Assembly (NCBI GenBank): GCA_015066295.1
Contig: SVOR01000003.1
Location: forward strand, 22,308-86,307
Reading direction: 5' to 3'
DNA from: Oscillospiraceae bacterium
Lineage (GTDB): Bacteria; Bacillota; Clostridia; Oscillospirales; Acutalibacteraceae
Length of the DNA stretch: 64,000 bases
Part shown: positions 9,026 to 16,131 of the stretch, piece after piece
Numbering within the stretch: position 1 is the stretch's first letter
Layout: every line of letters begins with the position of its first letter
Notes under the pieces: model-generated
Seen by the model: the letters and a program-made list of their open reading frames with translations, nothing else
What the model was told of the DNA's origin: nothing
The model's database searches: none
Translations under genes and position numbers: made by a program

Positions 9026-9115
9026 GCACGCGTAGCGGTCTGTTAAACTTGACAACCTACGGCAACGGTGATACAATAAATTACAGATATAACCGTTTGG
9101 GTCTAGTTGACCATA
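9026..9115 (+). pseudogene. fragment of RHS core (YD-repeat region)
   Basis: Closely similar to 4063-4151 of the main RHS gene. It translates as LNLTTYGNGDTINYRYNRLG followed by LVDHK, against LTLTTYGNGDTIGYRYNRLG in the main gene. No start or stop of its own; it is cut by a REP. It shows that part of an RHS core, not only the tip, was carried into the island. Confidence 0.85.
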
Positions 9116-9118
9116 AGC

Positions 9119-9144
9119 ACACAAGGGGACGGTTCTCTTGTGTG
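9119..9144 (+). repeat. REP, CTCTTGTGTG variant
   Basis: Separates the RHS core fragment from the immunity gene of unit 1; same variant and same place at 9458-9483 in unit 2. Confidence 0.85.
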
Positions 9145-9163
9145 AACCTTAGGTGGGATTAAA

Positions 9164-9349
9164 ATGAGTACAGAAAAAATAAAAAATTTACTTGGAGACA
9201 GAGTAGAAATATTAGAAATGACTATTAAAAATGTTGATAATCAACTGCAATTGCTGTTGAAAACAGATAACACAAGGGGACGGTTCTATTGTGTTGGACC
9301 AACCGCTCGATTAAGTAACATTATTTTAAGGGTAGTTAAGTTCGCTTAA
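9164..9349 (+). pseudogene. truncated immunity gene, unit 1 of the tandem duplication
   Basis: The first 34 codons are identical to the gene at 9503 (MSTEKIKNLL to QLQLLLKT). A REP (9269-9295) then replaces the rest and the frame ends in unrelated sequence. It has the same AGGTGGG ribosome site as the intact copy. The product would be non-functional. Confidence 0.8.
9269..9295 (+). repeat. REP that truncates the unit-1 immunity gene
   Basis: Full-length CTATTGTGTT variant lying inside the frame that begins at 9164 and bordering unit 2 of the tandem duplication. Confidence 0.85.
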
Positions 9350-9360
9350 CTACCCTTTCT
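9328..9360 (+). terminator. terminator, unit 2
   Basis: Same 13-bp stem and TTCG loop as the copy at 8989; the T run is interrupted by one C. Confidence 0.75.
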
Positions 9361-9364
9361 TACG

Positions 9365-9454
9365 GCACGCGTAGCGGTCTGTTAAACTTGACAACCTACG
9401 GCAACGGTGATACAATAAATTACAGATATAACCGTTTGGGTCTAGTTGACCATA
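9365..9454 (+). pseudogene. fragment of RHS core, second copy
   Basis: Repeat of the 9026-9115 fragment within unit 2 of the tandem duplication, again ending in GTTGACCATAAG before a REP. Confidence 0.85.
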
Positions 9455-9457
9455 AGC

Positions 9458-9483
9458 ACACAAGGGGACGGTTCTCTTGTGTG
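9458..9483 (+). repeat. REP, CTCTTGTGTG variant, unit 2
   Basis: Equivalent of the copy at 9119-9144; it lies 19 bp upstream of the intact immunity gene. Confidence 0.85.
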
Positions 9484-9502
9484 AACCTTAGGTGGGATTA
9501 AA

Positions 9503-9817
9503 ATGAGTACAGAAAAAATAAAAAATTTACTTGGAGACAGAGTAGAAATATTAGAAATGACTATTAAAAATGTTGATAATCAACTGCAATTGCTGTTGAA
9601 AACACAACACGAAGAAGATGTTCTTTTGATGTCCTTTTACAATGTTTCACGTTTTAAGATGGGAGAAATATCAACGCCTTTAGAAATACAGGGCTTTGAA
9701 ATGGTTGACCATTCTATAGACGGTTGGGCAAAGGATTCTATATATGAGATTCGTGATTTCGAAGATGACAATATTAAATTTTTCTGTGAGTCCTTTAAAG
9801 TTGAGAGAACACAATAG
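9503..9817 (+). CDS. putative orphan immunity protein, module B
   Basis: 104 aa, ATG with AGGTGGG upstream. No signal peptide. A helical, charged N-terminus is followed by a beta-rich part (VLLMSFYNVSRFKMG, PLEIQGFEMVDHS, WAKDSIYEIRDFEDD, IKFFCESF). I know the overall style, PLEIQGFE...W..DS.Y.I.D.ED, from small immunity-like proteins next to RHS or WXG toxins, but cannot name the family. The last four codons and the stop are provided by a reverse REP (9808-9834), so the native C-terminus may be slightly altered. Confidence 0.65.
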   Translation: MSTEKIKNLLGDRVEILEMTIKNVDNQLQLLLKTQHEEDVLLMSFYNVSRFKMGEISTPLEIQGFEMVDHSIDGWAKDSIYEIRDFEDDNIKFFCESFKVERTQ

Positions 9818-9834
9818 AACCGTCCCCTTGTGTT
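9808..9834 (-). repeat. REP in reverse orientation
   Basis: Overlaps the stop of the module B immunity gene and ends 2 bp before the second orphan tip, the same orientation and position as the reverse REP at 8264-8290. Confidence 0.9.
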
Positions 9835-9836
9835 CC

Positions 9837-10055
9837 TTGGGGGTCGGTAACTATATAGTGAATGTTGCTGTTCCCTCCGTCACAATTAATATCTTAGATA
9901 GACAAGGAAAGTTACCATATGACTATTATTCATATCCTTGGGAAGCAGAGGCTAACAAATTGGGTGGGGCTACACTTTCTCAAAAAGGGAGAACTCCATT
10001 ACCACAAGGAGAATATACTTCATATTGGAGTTTAGTGCAGTTGTTTTTTGAATAA
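9837..10055 (+). pseudogene. orphan RHS toxin tip, module C (about 72 codons)
   Basis: Open frame right after the reverse REP: LGVGNYIVNVAVPSVTINIL, then YDYYSYPWEAEANKLGGATL, GEYTSYWSLVQLFFE and stop. YPWEAEANKLGG...YxSYWxLxxLFF is typical of the extreme C-terminus of RHS toxins. No start codon or export signal. The frame is also open through the REP into the end of the previous gene, but that part is repeat-derived. The stop is followed by AAGGAGG and the cognate-looking immunity gene. Confidence 0.72.
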
Positions 10056-10065
10056 GGAGGATATT

Positions 10066-10488
10066 ATGAAACAAATTAAGGTGTCACTTTGTATACTGTG
10101 CACCGCTTTTATGCTTTTATGTTGTTCTTGCGGCTTATTTGGTGATCAAGAGTATGCGTGTGTGATTGACCATGTGGAGTCAATTGAAATTGTCAGGCTT
10201 GAAGAATATGTGCAAGAGGAATATAGATACGAATATACAGTACTGTCTAAAATAACAGATTGCACTACGTTTGTTGATAGGCTTAACAATATAAAGCACT
10301 CTGTCAATTGGGGTGAACCGAGTCAGTTTGATATTGGGTATGTTGTTATTAAAATCGAATATCTTAATGGTGATTACGAATTGCTCTATACCAATGCGCA
10401 AATGTTTAATCGTTCTGGCGTAAATCAGTATGGATATTTCTTTTTTGACGATGAGCAGTTTAATTCTCTAATTTCTGATTATATATGA
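10066..10488 (+). CDS. putative lipoprotein immunity protein, module C
   Basis: 140 aa. Start taken at the ATG at 10066, which has a perfect AAGGAGG 5 bp upstream. Signal peptide with lipobox region CILCTAFMLLCCSCG (Cys at about 22-24), so probably anchored on the outer face of the membrane. The mature part is acidic, with strands ending YVVIKIEYLNGDYELLY and a short acidic end FFFDDEQFNSLISDY. I do not recognise a family. The position 10 bp behind an orphan toxin tip suggests immunity against that tip. Confidence 0.62.
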   Translation: MKQIKVSLCILCTAFMLLCCSCGLFGDQEYACVIDHVESIEIVRLEEYVQEEYRYEYTVLSKITDCTTFVDRLNNIKHSVNWGEPSQFDIGYVVIKIEYLNGDYELLYTNAQMFNRSGVNQYGYFFFDDEQFNSLISDYI

Positions 10489-10504
10489 GGAAGAACGAGT
10501 GGAG

Positions 10505-10576
10505 AACACAGGGGACGGTTCTATTGTCTCCAAAAACAAAACTGAATAATAAACACAGACGACGGTTCTGTGTGTT
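10505..10576 (+). repeat. two degenerate REPs at the right end of the island
   Basis: Copies at about 10505-10527 (CTATTGTCTC end, mutated) and 10552-10576 (GACGACGGTTCTGTGTGTT, one G changed). The second forms part of the right flanking repeat. Confidence 0.8.
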
Positions 10577-10675
10577 GACAAATTCAGATAATTAAAAAAT
10601 GCTTGACCTTTAAAGGTCAAGCATTTTTTTATATTTATCGCAAATAATATTTTTGGTGATTTGATGAAAAATTTT
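10552..10675 (+). repeat. right flanking direct repeat of the REP/RAYT island
   Basis: Partner of 7026-7150 with only scattered single-base differences. Here the sequence continues into the intact permease gene. Confidence 0.85.
10596..10630. terminator. palindromic terminator, right copy
   Basis: Same 32-bp palindrome as at 7071, just upstream of the permease start. Confidence 0.75.
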
Positions 10676-11026
10676 AAGAAAAATATTAAGCGGTCGCTCG
10701 GCGGTGTGCTGATAGGCGTTATAAATGGACTGCTCGGCTCGGGCGGCGGTATGTTGGCGGTGCCCGTCCTTAAAAGAGCAGGCTTTGACCAAAGAAAAGC
10801 TCAGGCCAATGCAATAGCGGTAATTTTACCCATAAGCATTGTAAGCTGTGTGATGTACCTTATTCGCGGTGATGTTAATTTAACAGATGGTTGGTCTTTC
10901 TTGCCGGGTGGTATTTTGGGCGCTGTCATCGGCACCTTTTTACTCTCAAAAATACCCACAAATATACTTCGCAAAATATTTGCAGCATTTATGATTTGGG
11001 CAGGCGTGCGCCTGCTTACAAAGTGA
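10664..11026 (+). CDS. TSUP/TauE-SafE permease, N-terminal half protein
   Basis: 120 aa, ATG at 10664. Four hydrophobic segments and the family signature LLGSGGGMLAVP near residue 25. TSUP proteins normally have eight helices in two homologous halves and export or import sulfite, sulfoacetate, taurine or related anions. Here each half is a separate gene. It overlaps the next gene by 4 bp (GTGA), so the two halves are translated together and probably form a heterodimer. The substrate cannot be read from sequence. Confidence 0.85.
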   Translation: MKNFKKNIKRSLGGVLIGVINGLLGSGGGMLAVPVLKRAGFDQRKAQANAIAVILPISIVSCVMYLIRGDVNLTDGWSFLPGGILGAVIGTFLLSKIPTNILRKIFAAFMIWAGVRLLTK

Positions 11027-11388
11027 ATATCGGCGCCCTTTTAGCAGGGCTTTTTTCGGGAATAATAGCGTCAATGGGTATGGGCGGCGGTGCGGTACTG
11101 CTTATATACCTTACGGTGTTTATGGGGGTCGAGCAGTTAAAGGCGCAGGGAATAAATCTTATGTTTTTTATACCCATAGGCATCCTCGCTTTAATTATCT
11201 ATACGGTGAAAAAACAAATAGAATGGAAAAAGGTGTTGCCAATAGCGGCATTTGGTATTGTTGGCTCGTTTTTAGGTATATATTTGTCGGGTCTTATCGG
11301 CGGCGATTTGCTATCCCAAATATTCGGCGGATTTCTCTGCTTGCTCGGAATCAAGGAAATTTTTACTAAAGATAAAAAGAGGTCTTGA
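11023..11388 (+). CDS. TSUP/TauE-SafE permease, C-terminal half protein
   Basis: 121 aa starting at the GTG that overlaps the previous stop. It carries the matching half-signature ASMGMGGGAVLLIYL and four hydrophobic segments. A longer open frame extends upstream to 10891 but overlaps the first gene and looks non-coding. The stop codon overlaps the -35 box of the lexA promoter. Confidence 0.85.
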   Translation: MNIGALLAGLFSGIIASMGMGGGAVLLIYLTVFMGVEQLKAQGINLMFFIPIGILALIIYTVKKQIEWKKVLPIAAFGIVGSFLGIYLSGLIGGDLLSQIFGGFLCLLGIKEIFTKDKKRS

Positions 11389-11433
11389 AAAGGGGATAAA
11401 TAGGTGCTATAATTAAAAAAGAATAAATGTTCG
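11385..11433 (+). promoter_or_regulatory. lexA promoter with SOS-box-like site
   Basis: TTGAAA 11385-11390, 17 bp, TATAAT 11408-11413. At 11420-11433, AGAATAAATGTTCG matches 11 of 14 positions of the Gram-positive SOS box CGAACATATGTTCG. This fits LexA autorepression just downstream of the -10, but one half-site is degenerate. Confidence 0.6.
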
Positions 11434-11450
11434 GTAGGATGTGAACACAA

Positions 11451-12041
11451 ATGTCAAGACCAACTTTAAGCGAAAAGCAGTTAAAGGTATATAATTTTTT
11501 AGTTAAAAAATCATCGAGCGGTTTGCCGCCAACCGTCAGAGAAATCTGTATGGCTACCGGTATTAAATCCACCTCAACCGTCCACGCCATTTTAAGCGTG
11601 CTTGAGGATGGGGGATATATCTACCGCGATGCAGGTTGTTCTCGCGCGATAAGAATCGAGGGCGCGGTTGAGTCGGCGGCGGTGCCGGTGCTCGGTCGTG
11701 TAACGGCGGGTCAACCTATATTGGCGGTTGAGCAAATTGAGGATTATATTCCTTATCCCACACGCGATGCCGAGGGTCTTTTTGCGCTTCGTGTTGAGGG
11801 TTACAGTATGAAAAACGTCGGCATTATGCCCGGAGACATTGTTGTTGCCGATAAAAACGCCTACGTTAGAAGTGGCGATATAATTATCGGTATGGATGGC
11901 GACGAGGCCACCGTTAAGCGCCTTGAAAAGCTTGGCGACGGCACCGTTGTATTTATGCCCGAAAATGAAGATTTTGACCCAATTTACCCCGAGAATCCTT
12001 CGGTGCTCGGTAAGGTAATCGGCTCGTACCGTAAGTATTAG
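11451..12041 (+). CDS. lexA: LexA repressor, SOS response regulator
   Basis: 196 aa, usual length. The N-terminal winged helix-turn-helix (residues 1-70, LPPTVREICMATGIKSTSTV) is followed by a peptidase S24 domain. The self-cleavage bond is A86-G87 in VTAGQP; the catalytic pair is S119 (GYSMK) and K156 (ATVKRL). LexA holds DNA-repair genes off until RecA filaments trigger its self-cleavage. It has its own promoter and is followed 9 bp later by rnhA. Confidence 0.95.
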   Translation: MSRPTLSEKQLKVYNFLVKKSSSGLPPTVREICMATGIKSTSTVHAILSVLEDGGYIYRDAGCSRAIRIEGAVESAAVPVLGRVTAGQPILAVEQIEDYIPYPTRDAEGLFALRVEGYSMKNVGIMPGDIVVADKNAYVRSGDIIIGMDGDEATVKRLEKLGDGTVVFMPENEDFDPIYPENPSVLGKVIGSYRKY

Positions 12042-12050
12042 GAGAAGCAC

Positions 12051-12488
12051 ATGAAAAAGTACGTTGAATTATTTACCGACGGCGCCTGCTCGGGCAATCC
12101 GGGGCCGGGTGGCTGGGGTGCAGTTTTAAGATATGGCACAAAAGAAAAGGAGCTTTGCGGTGGCGAGAGTGATACCACCAATAACCGTATGGAACTAACG
12201 GCGGTTATTATGGGTCTAAAGGCACTTAAAGAGCCCTGTGTTGTGCGACTCGTTACCGATTCAAAATACGTTGCCGATGCCGTCACTAAAGGATGGGCGG
12301 TGTCTTGGCGCAATAACGGCTGGCGCAAGGCCGATAAAAAACCTGCCTTAAACAGCGACTTGTGGGAGGAGCTTTTAGACCTTCTCGAAATGCACGACGT
12401 TAATATCGAGTGGGTTAAGGGACACGCAGGTCATCCCGAAAACGAGAGATGCGATAAAATGGCGGTAAATTTTTACAAAAATTTTTAA
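12051..12488 (+). CDS. rnhA: ribonuclease HI
   Basis: 145 aa, AGGAGA ribosome site. Full family set: D10 ([17 protein letters not shown]), E48 (NNRMELTA), D70 (LVTDSKYV), H125 in KGHAGH and D135 (NERCDKMA). It removes RNA from RNA-DNA hybrids such as R-loops and primers in the cytoplasm. Probably cotranscribed with lexA. No terminator is evident before the promoter of the next gene. Confidence 0.95.
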   Translation: MKKYVELFTDGACSGNPGPGGWGAVLRYGTKEKELCGGESDTTNNRMELTAVIMGLKALKEPCVVRLVTDSKYVADAVTKGWAVSWRNNGWRKADKKPALNSDLWEELLDLLEMHDVNIEWVKGHAGHPENERCDKMAVNFYKNF

Positions 12489-12495
12489 TTTACTA

Positions 12496-12524
12496 TTGAA
12501 ATGTATACTAAAATGGTATACAAT
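12496..12524 (+). promoter_or_regulatory. promoter with dyad operator upstream of the Fe-S genes
   Basis: TTGAAA 12496-12501, 17 bp, TACAAT 12519-12524. The spacer holds a perfect dyad TGTATAC-N7-GTATACA (12502-12508 and 12516-12522). A repressor bound here would block RNA polymerase. No Rrf2/IscR-type gene is in the window. Confidence 0.7.
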
Positions 12525-12562
12525 AGTAGCCGAAAGAAATTTGTGCAAAAAGGAAATGCAGA

Positions 12563-13750
12563 ATGAAGAGATTTATTTATGCCGATAATTCGGCTACAAC
12601 CAACCTTGATGCCGCAGTTTTAGAGCAAATGATGCCCTACCTTACAACACAGTACGGTAATGCATCAAGCCTATATAGCTTTGCTGCCGGCTCTAAGGAA
12701 GCAATAGAAAAAGCAAGAGCCCAGGTTGCTACGGCTATCGGTGCTTTGCCGCGTGAAATTTACTTTACCGCGGGTGGAAGCGAGTCGGATAACTGGGCAA
12801 TTAAGGGTATTGCCAAGCGTATGCTTAAAAACGGCAAAAACCATATTATTTCAACCAAGTTCGAGCATCATGCGGTATTGCATACGCTTGATGCACTTAA
12901 AAAGGAAGGTTTTGAGGTCACACTGCTCGAGGTTCATTCGGACGGTCTTGTACGCGTTGATGAATTAAAGGCGGCCATTAAAGAAACCACAGGACTTGTT
13001 ACGGTTATGTATGCCAATAACGAAATTGGCACAATTCAGCCCGTTGCCGAAATCGGCAAAATTTGTCGCGAAAAGGGTGTAGTTTTCCACACCGATGCAG
13101 TGCAGGCGGTGGGCAACGTGGCAATCGACGTTGAGGCGCAGTGCATTGATATGCTTTCAATGTCGGGTCATAAATTCCACGGACCTAAGGGTGTTGGCGC
13201 GCTTTATATTAGACGCGGTGTGTTGCCGCTAAACCTTATTGACGGCGGCGCACAGGAAAACGGCCGACGCGCAGGCACCGAGAATACGGCTGGTATTGTA
13301 GGCATTGGTGCCGCAATTGAAAAGGCAGTTGCTACAATGGATGCGCGCAACGAAAAATGTCAAAAAATCAGAGATTATATAATGGATGAGTGCTTAAAAA
13401 TTGAGCGTTCAAGGGTTAACGGCGACCGAGTAAATCGTCTGCCGGGTAACGTAAATATGTGCTTTGAGGGTGTTGAGGGTGAATCTTTACTCTTAATGCT
13501 TGATGCAAAGGGCATTTGCGCTTCGTCGGGTTCGGCCTGTACATCAGGCTCGCTCGACCCGAGTCACGTGTTACTCAGCATCGGTCTTAAGCACGAGGTT
13601 GCACACGGCTCGCTCAGACTCTCATTCAGCGATGATAACACAATGGAGGATGCCGAATATATCTGTTCGGTATTGCCGCCAATTATAGAAAGACTTCGCG
13701 CTATGTCACCGCTTTGGGACAGAATTAAAGCGGAGGAAAGGGAGAACTAA
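12563..13750 (+). CDS. cysteine desulfurase (NifS/IscS family)
   Basis: 395 aa PLP enzyme. It releases sulfur from cysteine as an enzyme persulfide for Fe-S cluster assembly. Start [16 protein letters not shown] lysine K204 in [13 protein letters not shown]-contacting H102-H103 region (EHHAVL); active cysteine C326 in the flexible loop SSGSACTSG. The long loop places it in the group I NifS/IscS branch rather than SufS. It is 2 bp from the scaffold gene, so the two form a minimal ISC-type unit. The promoter carries a palindromic operator. Confidence 0.93.
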   Translation: MKRFIYADNSATTNLDAAVLEQMMPYLTTQYGNASSLYSFAAGSKEAIEKARAQVATAIGALPREIYFTAGGSESDNWAIKGIAKRMLKNGKNHIISTKFEHHAVLHTLDALKKEGFEVTLLEVHSDGLVRVDELKAAIKETTGLVTVMYANNEIGTIQPVAEIGKICREKGVVFHTDAVQAVGNVAIDVEAQCIDMLSMSGHKFHGPKGVGALYIRRGVLPLNLIDGGAQENGRRAGTENTAGIVGIGAAIEKAVATMDARNEKCQKIRDYIMDECLKIERSRVNGDRVNRLPGNVNMCFEGVEGESLLLMLDAKGICASSGSACTSGSLDPSHVLLSIGLKHEVAHGSLRLSFSDDNTMEDAEYICSVLPPIIERLRAMSPLWDRIKAEEREN

Positions 13751-13752
13751 AA

Positions 13753-14187
13753 ATGTATACTGAACAGGTTATGGAGCATTTTGAGAATCCACGCAACGTG
13801 GGTGAGCTTCCCGATGCTAACGGCGTTGGCGAGGTTGGTAATGCAAAATGCGGCGATATAATGAAAATGTATTTAAAGATAGAAAACGGCATCATAGTCG
13901 ACGTAAGATTTAAAACCTACGGTTGTGCTTCGGCTATTGCTACAAGCTCTATCGCAACCGAAATGATTAAGGGTCAGCCCATTGAGGATGCCCTTAAGCT
14001 TACCAACAAGGCGGTTGTTGAGGCTCTCGGCGGTTTGCCGCCGCACAAAATTCACTGCTCAGTTTTGGCAGAGCAGGCTGTTAAAATGGCATTGGCAGAT
14101 TATTATACAAGACAGGGCGTTGACCCAACACCCTTCGTTGGCAAGATAAACTGCAATTGCGACCATTGTGATTCTTGTTCACACTAA
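13753..14187 (+). CDS. IscU/NifU-type Fe-S cluster scaffold
   Basis: 144 aa. The three scaffold cysteines and the aspartate are present: C33-G-D35 (NAKCGD), C58 (YGCAS) and C102 (KIHCSV). It receives sulfur from the desulfurase directly upstream. The C-terminal tail carries four extra cysteines (C134, C136, C139, C142 in CNCDHCDSC), not part of the basic IscU fold, possibly an additional metal site. The start ATG follows the desulfurase stop after AAGGGAG and 8 bp. Confidence 0.92.
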   Translation: MYTEQVMEHFENPRNVGELPDANGVGEVGNAKCGDIMKMYLKIENGIIVDVRFKTYGCASAIATSSIATEMIKGQPIEDALKLTNKAVVEALGGLPPHKIHCSVLAEQAVKMALADYYTRQGVDPTPFVGKINCNCDHCDSCSH

Positions 14188-14209
14188 TATAGTTTAATCA
14201 TTATTTACG

Positions 14210-14264
14210 CCTTTCTTTCATATAATTTTTTAGATAGCAAAATTATATGAGTAATAAAGAAAGG
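14210..14264 (+). promoter_or_regulatory. leader hairpin that can mask the ribosome site of the S1-domain gene
   Basis: Left arm CCTTTCTT (14210-14217) then TCATATAATTTT (14218-14229). The right arm is AAAATTATATGA (14239-14250), a 6-7 nt bulge, then AAGAAAGG (14257-14264). The last segment is the probable Shine-Dalgarno sequence of the gene at 14272, so folding would hide it. Confidence 0.55.
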
Positions 14265-14271
14265 TTTGATA

Positions 14272-15204
14272 ATGATGACTAAGTTTTTCCCTGAGGGTTG
14301 GCTCTCGGATACGCCCCAGAACAAAAAGGGGATGCACACACCCGTTAGCATAAGTGAGGCGGCGGGTAGGGCGGATATTCTTGAAGCGACTGCCTATATG
14401 TGCGATTCCGACCATAATTTACTTGTAAATCTTGGTTGTATGAAGGGAATAATACCACGCGACGAGGGTGCCATCGGTATTAGCGACGGCAGTGTGCGTG
14501 ATATAGCACTTATTTCACGTGTCGGCAAGCCCGTTTGCTTTACCGTTAAAAGCGTACAAACCGATGAAAACGGCAAAATGTATGCGCGGCTTTCACGTCG
14601 TGAAGCACAGCAAATTTGCAGGGATGAATTTATATCAAAACTAACACCGGGGCAGGTAATTAGTGCCCGTGTTACACACCTTGAAAGCTTCGGCGCCTTT
14701 TGTGATATCGGTTGCGGCAACATAGCGCTTTTGCCGATAGATTCAATCTCGGTGTCGAGATTTTCGCACCCGAGAGACCGCTTTAGCGTCGGTATGGATA
14801 TTAGGGTGGTTGTAAAGCAAATAATGCCCGATGGTAAAATTTTGCTCACACACAAAGAGCTGCTTGGCACTTGGCAGCAAAATGCCGATTTATTAAGCGC
14901 AGGGCAGACCGTTTCGGGTATAGTGCGCTCGGTTGAAAGCTATGGTGTTTTTGTCGAGATAACACCTAATTTAGCAGGCCTTGCCGAGTCGAAATCGGGT
15001 GTATACATAGGTCAGCAGGCCAGTGTTTACATTAAAAGCATAATACCCGAAAAAATGAAGGTTAAGCTTATAATAATAGATAGCTTTGATGGGGATTATT
15101 CGTCCGACGTAAAATATTTTTACGAGGGCGAAAGGATGGACGAATGGGTTTATTCGCCCATCGGCGCAGGGAAGCAAATATATACACAGTTCAATTCCGA
15201 TTAG
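14272..15204 (+). CDS. S1 RNA-binding domain protein (ribosomal protein S1-like)
   Basis: 310 aa from the ATG at 14272, 7 bp after AAAGAAAGG (a TTG two codons upstream is less likely). Two S1 OB-fold domains are visible at about residues 125-200 (GQVISARVTHLESFGAFCDI ... KILLTHKELLGTW) and about 210-275 (GQTVSGIVRSVESYGVFVEI). The N-terminal part is a more divergent S1-like module. It resembles the short S1 homologues of Clostridia, likely binding mRNA at the ribosome, but the exact function is open. The upstream hairpin could give self-regulation of translation. Confidence 0.8.
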   Translation: MMTKFFPEGWLSDTPQNKKGMHTPVSISEAAGRADILEATAYMCDSDHNLLVNLGCMKGIIPRDEGAIGISDGSVRDIALISRVGKPVCFTVKSVQTDENGKMYARLSRREAQQICRDEFISKLTPGQVISARVTHLESFGAFCDIGCGNIALLPIDSISVSRFSHPRDRFSVGMDIRVVVKQIMPDGKILLTHKELLGTWQQNADLLSAGQTVSGIVRSVESYGVFVEITPNLAGLAESKSGVYIGQQASVYIKSIIPEKMKVKLIIIDSFDGDYSSDVKYFYEGERMDEWVYSPIGAGKQIYTQFNSD

Positions 15205-15216
15205 GAGATGTTAAAA

Positions 15217-16065
15217 ATGCAGGAAGAAAGAAAATGCAATCAGACGGGTTGCAATGGCGACTGCAGCTCGTGTGCATCGGCCAATAAACAGCCCGAGTCA
15301 CTTTTAGAGCCGCTTAACGAGTATAGCACCGTTAAAAAGGTTATCGGTGTTGTAAGCGGTAAGGGTGGTGTAGGTAAGTCACTTGTTACGGCAGGCTTGG
15401 CGCTTTCAATGAATCGTGCAGGCTATTCCACCGCAATTCTTGATGCCGATATCACAGGCCCGTCAATACCCAAAATGTTTGGTATAAACACACGTGCCAT
15501 GCAGGATGAAACAGGTATTTTACCCGCAGTTACCGAAAACGGCATTAAGCTAATGTCGGTTAATTTATTGCTCGAGGATGCCGAGTCACCGGTTGTCTGG
15601 CGCGGTCCCGTTATTGCGGGCGCCGTTAAACAGTTCTGGAGCGAGGTTAATTGGGCCGACACCGACTATATGTTTATCGACTGTCCTCCCGGTACGGGTG
15701 ACGTACCGCTCACCATTTTCCAAAGCTTACCTCTTGATGGTATTGTTATTGTAACCTCACCTCAGGATTTGGTTTCACTCATAGTTAAAAAGGCATTCAA
15801 TATGGCAAAGCTTATGAACATTCCCGTACTCGGCATTGTTGAGAATATGAGCTACGTTAAATGCCCCGACTGTGGTAAGGAGTTCCATATTTTCGGCACA
15901 GGCAAGACCGAGAGTGTCGCTGACGAGCTCGATTTACCCTTGCTCGCAAGAATACCGATAGATACCGATATGGCATCACTTATTGATAACGGTATGTTCG
16001 AAAAAATACAGAACAATTACTTTAAGGATGCGGCGGCATATATCGACGCTAAATTAAATAAATAA
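15217..16065 (+). CDS. Mrp/NBP35 family P-loop ATPase (Fe-S carrier)
   Basis: 282 aa from the ATG at 15217, which has TAGGAG 9 bp upstream; the ATG at 15208 touches that site and is rejected. A cysteine-rich N-terminus (CNQTGCNGDCSSC) is followed by deviant Walker A GKGGVGKS, Switch segment DADITGPSIP, Walker IDCPPGTGD, and the dimer-bridging CPDC motif. The family delivers Fe-S clusters to apo-proteins. It lies close to the desulfurase/IscU pair, which fits. Confidence 0.9.
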   Translation: MQEERKCNQTGCNGDCSSCASANKQPESLLEPLNEYSTVKKVIGVVSGKGGVGKSLVTAGLALSMNRAGYSTAILDADITGPSIPKMFGINTRAMQDETGILPAVTENGIKLMSVNLLLEDAESPVVWRGPVIAGAVKQFWSEVNWADTDYMFIDCPPGTGDVPLTIFQSLPLDGIVIVTSPQDLVSLIVKKAFNMAKLMNIPVLGIVENMSYVKCPDCGKEFHIFGTGKTESVADELDLPLLARIPIDTDMASLIDNGMFEKIQNNYFKDAAAYIDAKLNK

Positions 16066-16066
16066 C

Positions 16067-16102
16067 AAAAAACGACACAGTGCAAACTGTGTCGTTTTTT
16101 TT
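16067..16102 (+). terminator. terminator after the mrp-type gene
   Basis: Stem ACGACACAGT / ACTGTGTCGT with GCAA loop and a run of T. Confidence 0.85.
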
Positions 16103-16103
16103 A

Positions 16104-16131
16104 GGGATTAGGATATAGGGGTTAGGATTTA
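16104..16131. repeat. GGATTTA-like tract 1
   Basis: TTAGGGATTAGGATATAGGG then GTTAGGATTTAG. It overlaps the stop codon of the HAD gene on the other strand. Similar tracts are at 27221-27249 and 30745-30764. Confidence 0.6.

Larger units (their letters stand above)
8959..9603 (+). repeat. 339-bp tandem duplication carrying terminator, RHS fragment, REP and immunity-gene start
   Basis: Unit 1 starts at about 8959 and unit 2 at about 9298, nearly identical (for example the two starts of the immunity gene at 9164 and 9503). The order in each unit is GACC(A/G)ACCGCTC, hairpin, RHS core fragment, REP, immunity 5' end. Unit 1 is closed by a REP at 9269-9295 that truncates the immunity frame. Confidence 0.9.

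Noticed and set aside
9744..9836. Protein start for the second orphan tip at 9744
   Set aside because: The frame before 9837 is out-of-frame sequence of the immunity gene plus a REP; only the part after the REP reads like an RHS tip.
10891..11022. N-terminal extension of the second permease gene
   Set aside because: It overlaps the first permease gene in another frame and has no hydrophobic or family pattern; the overlapping GTG at 11023 is the better start.
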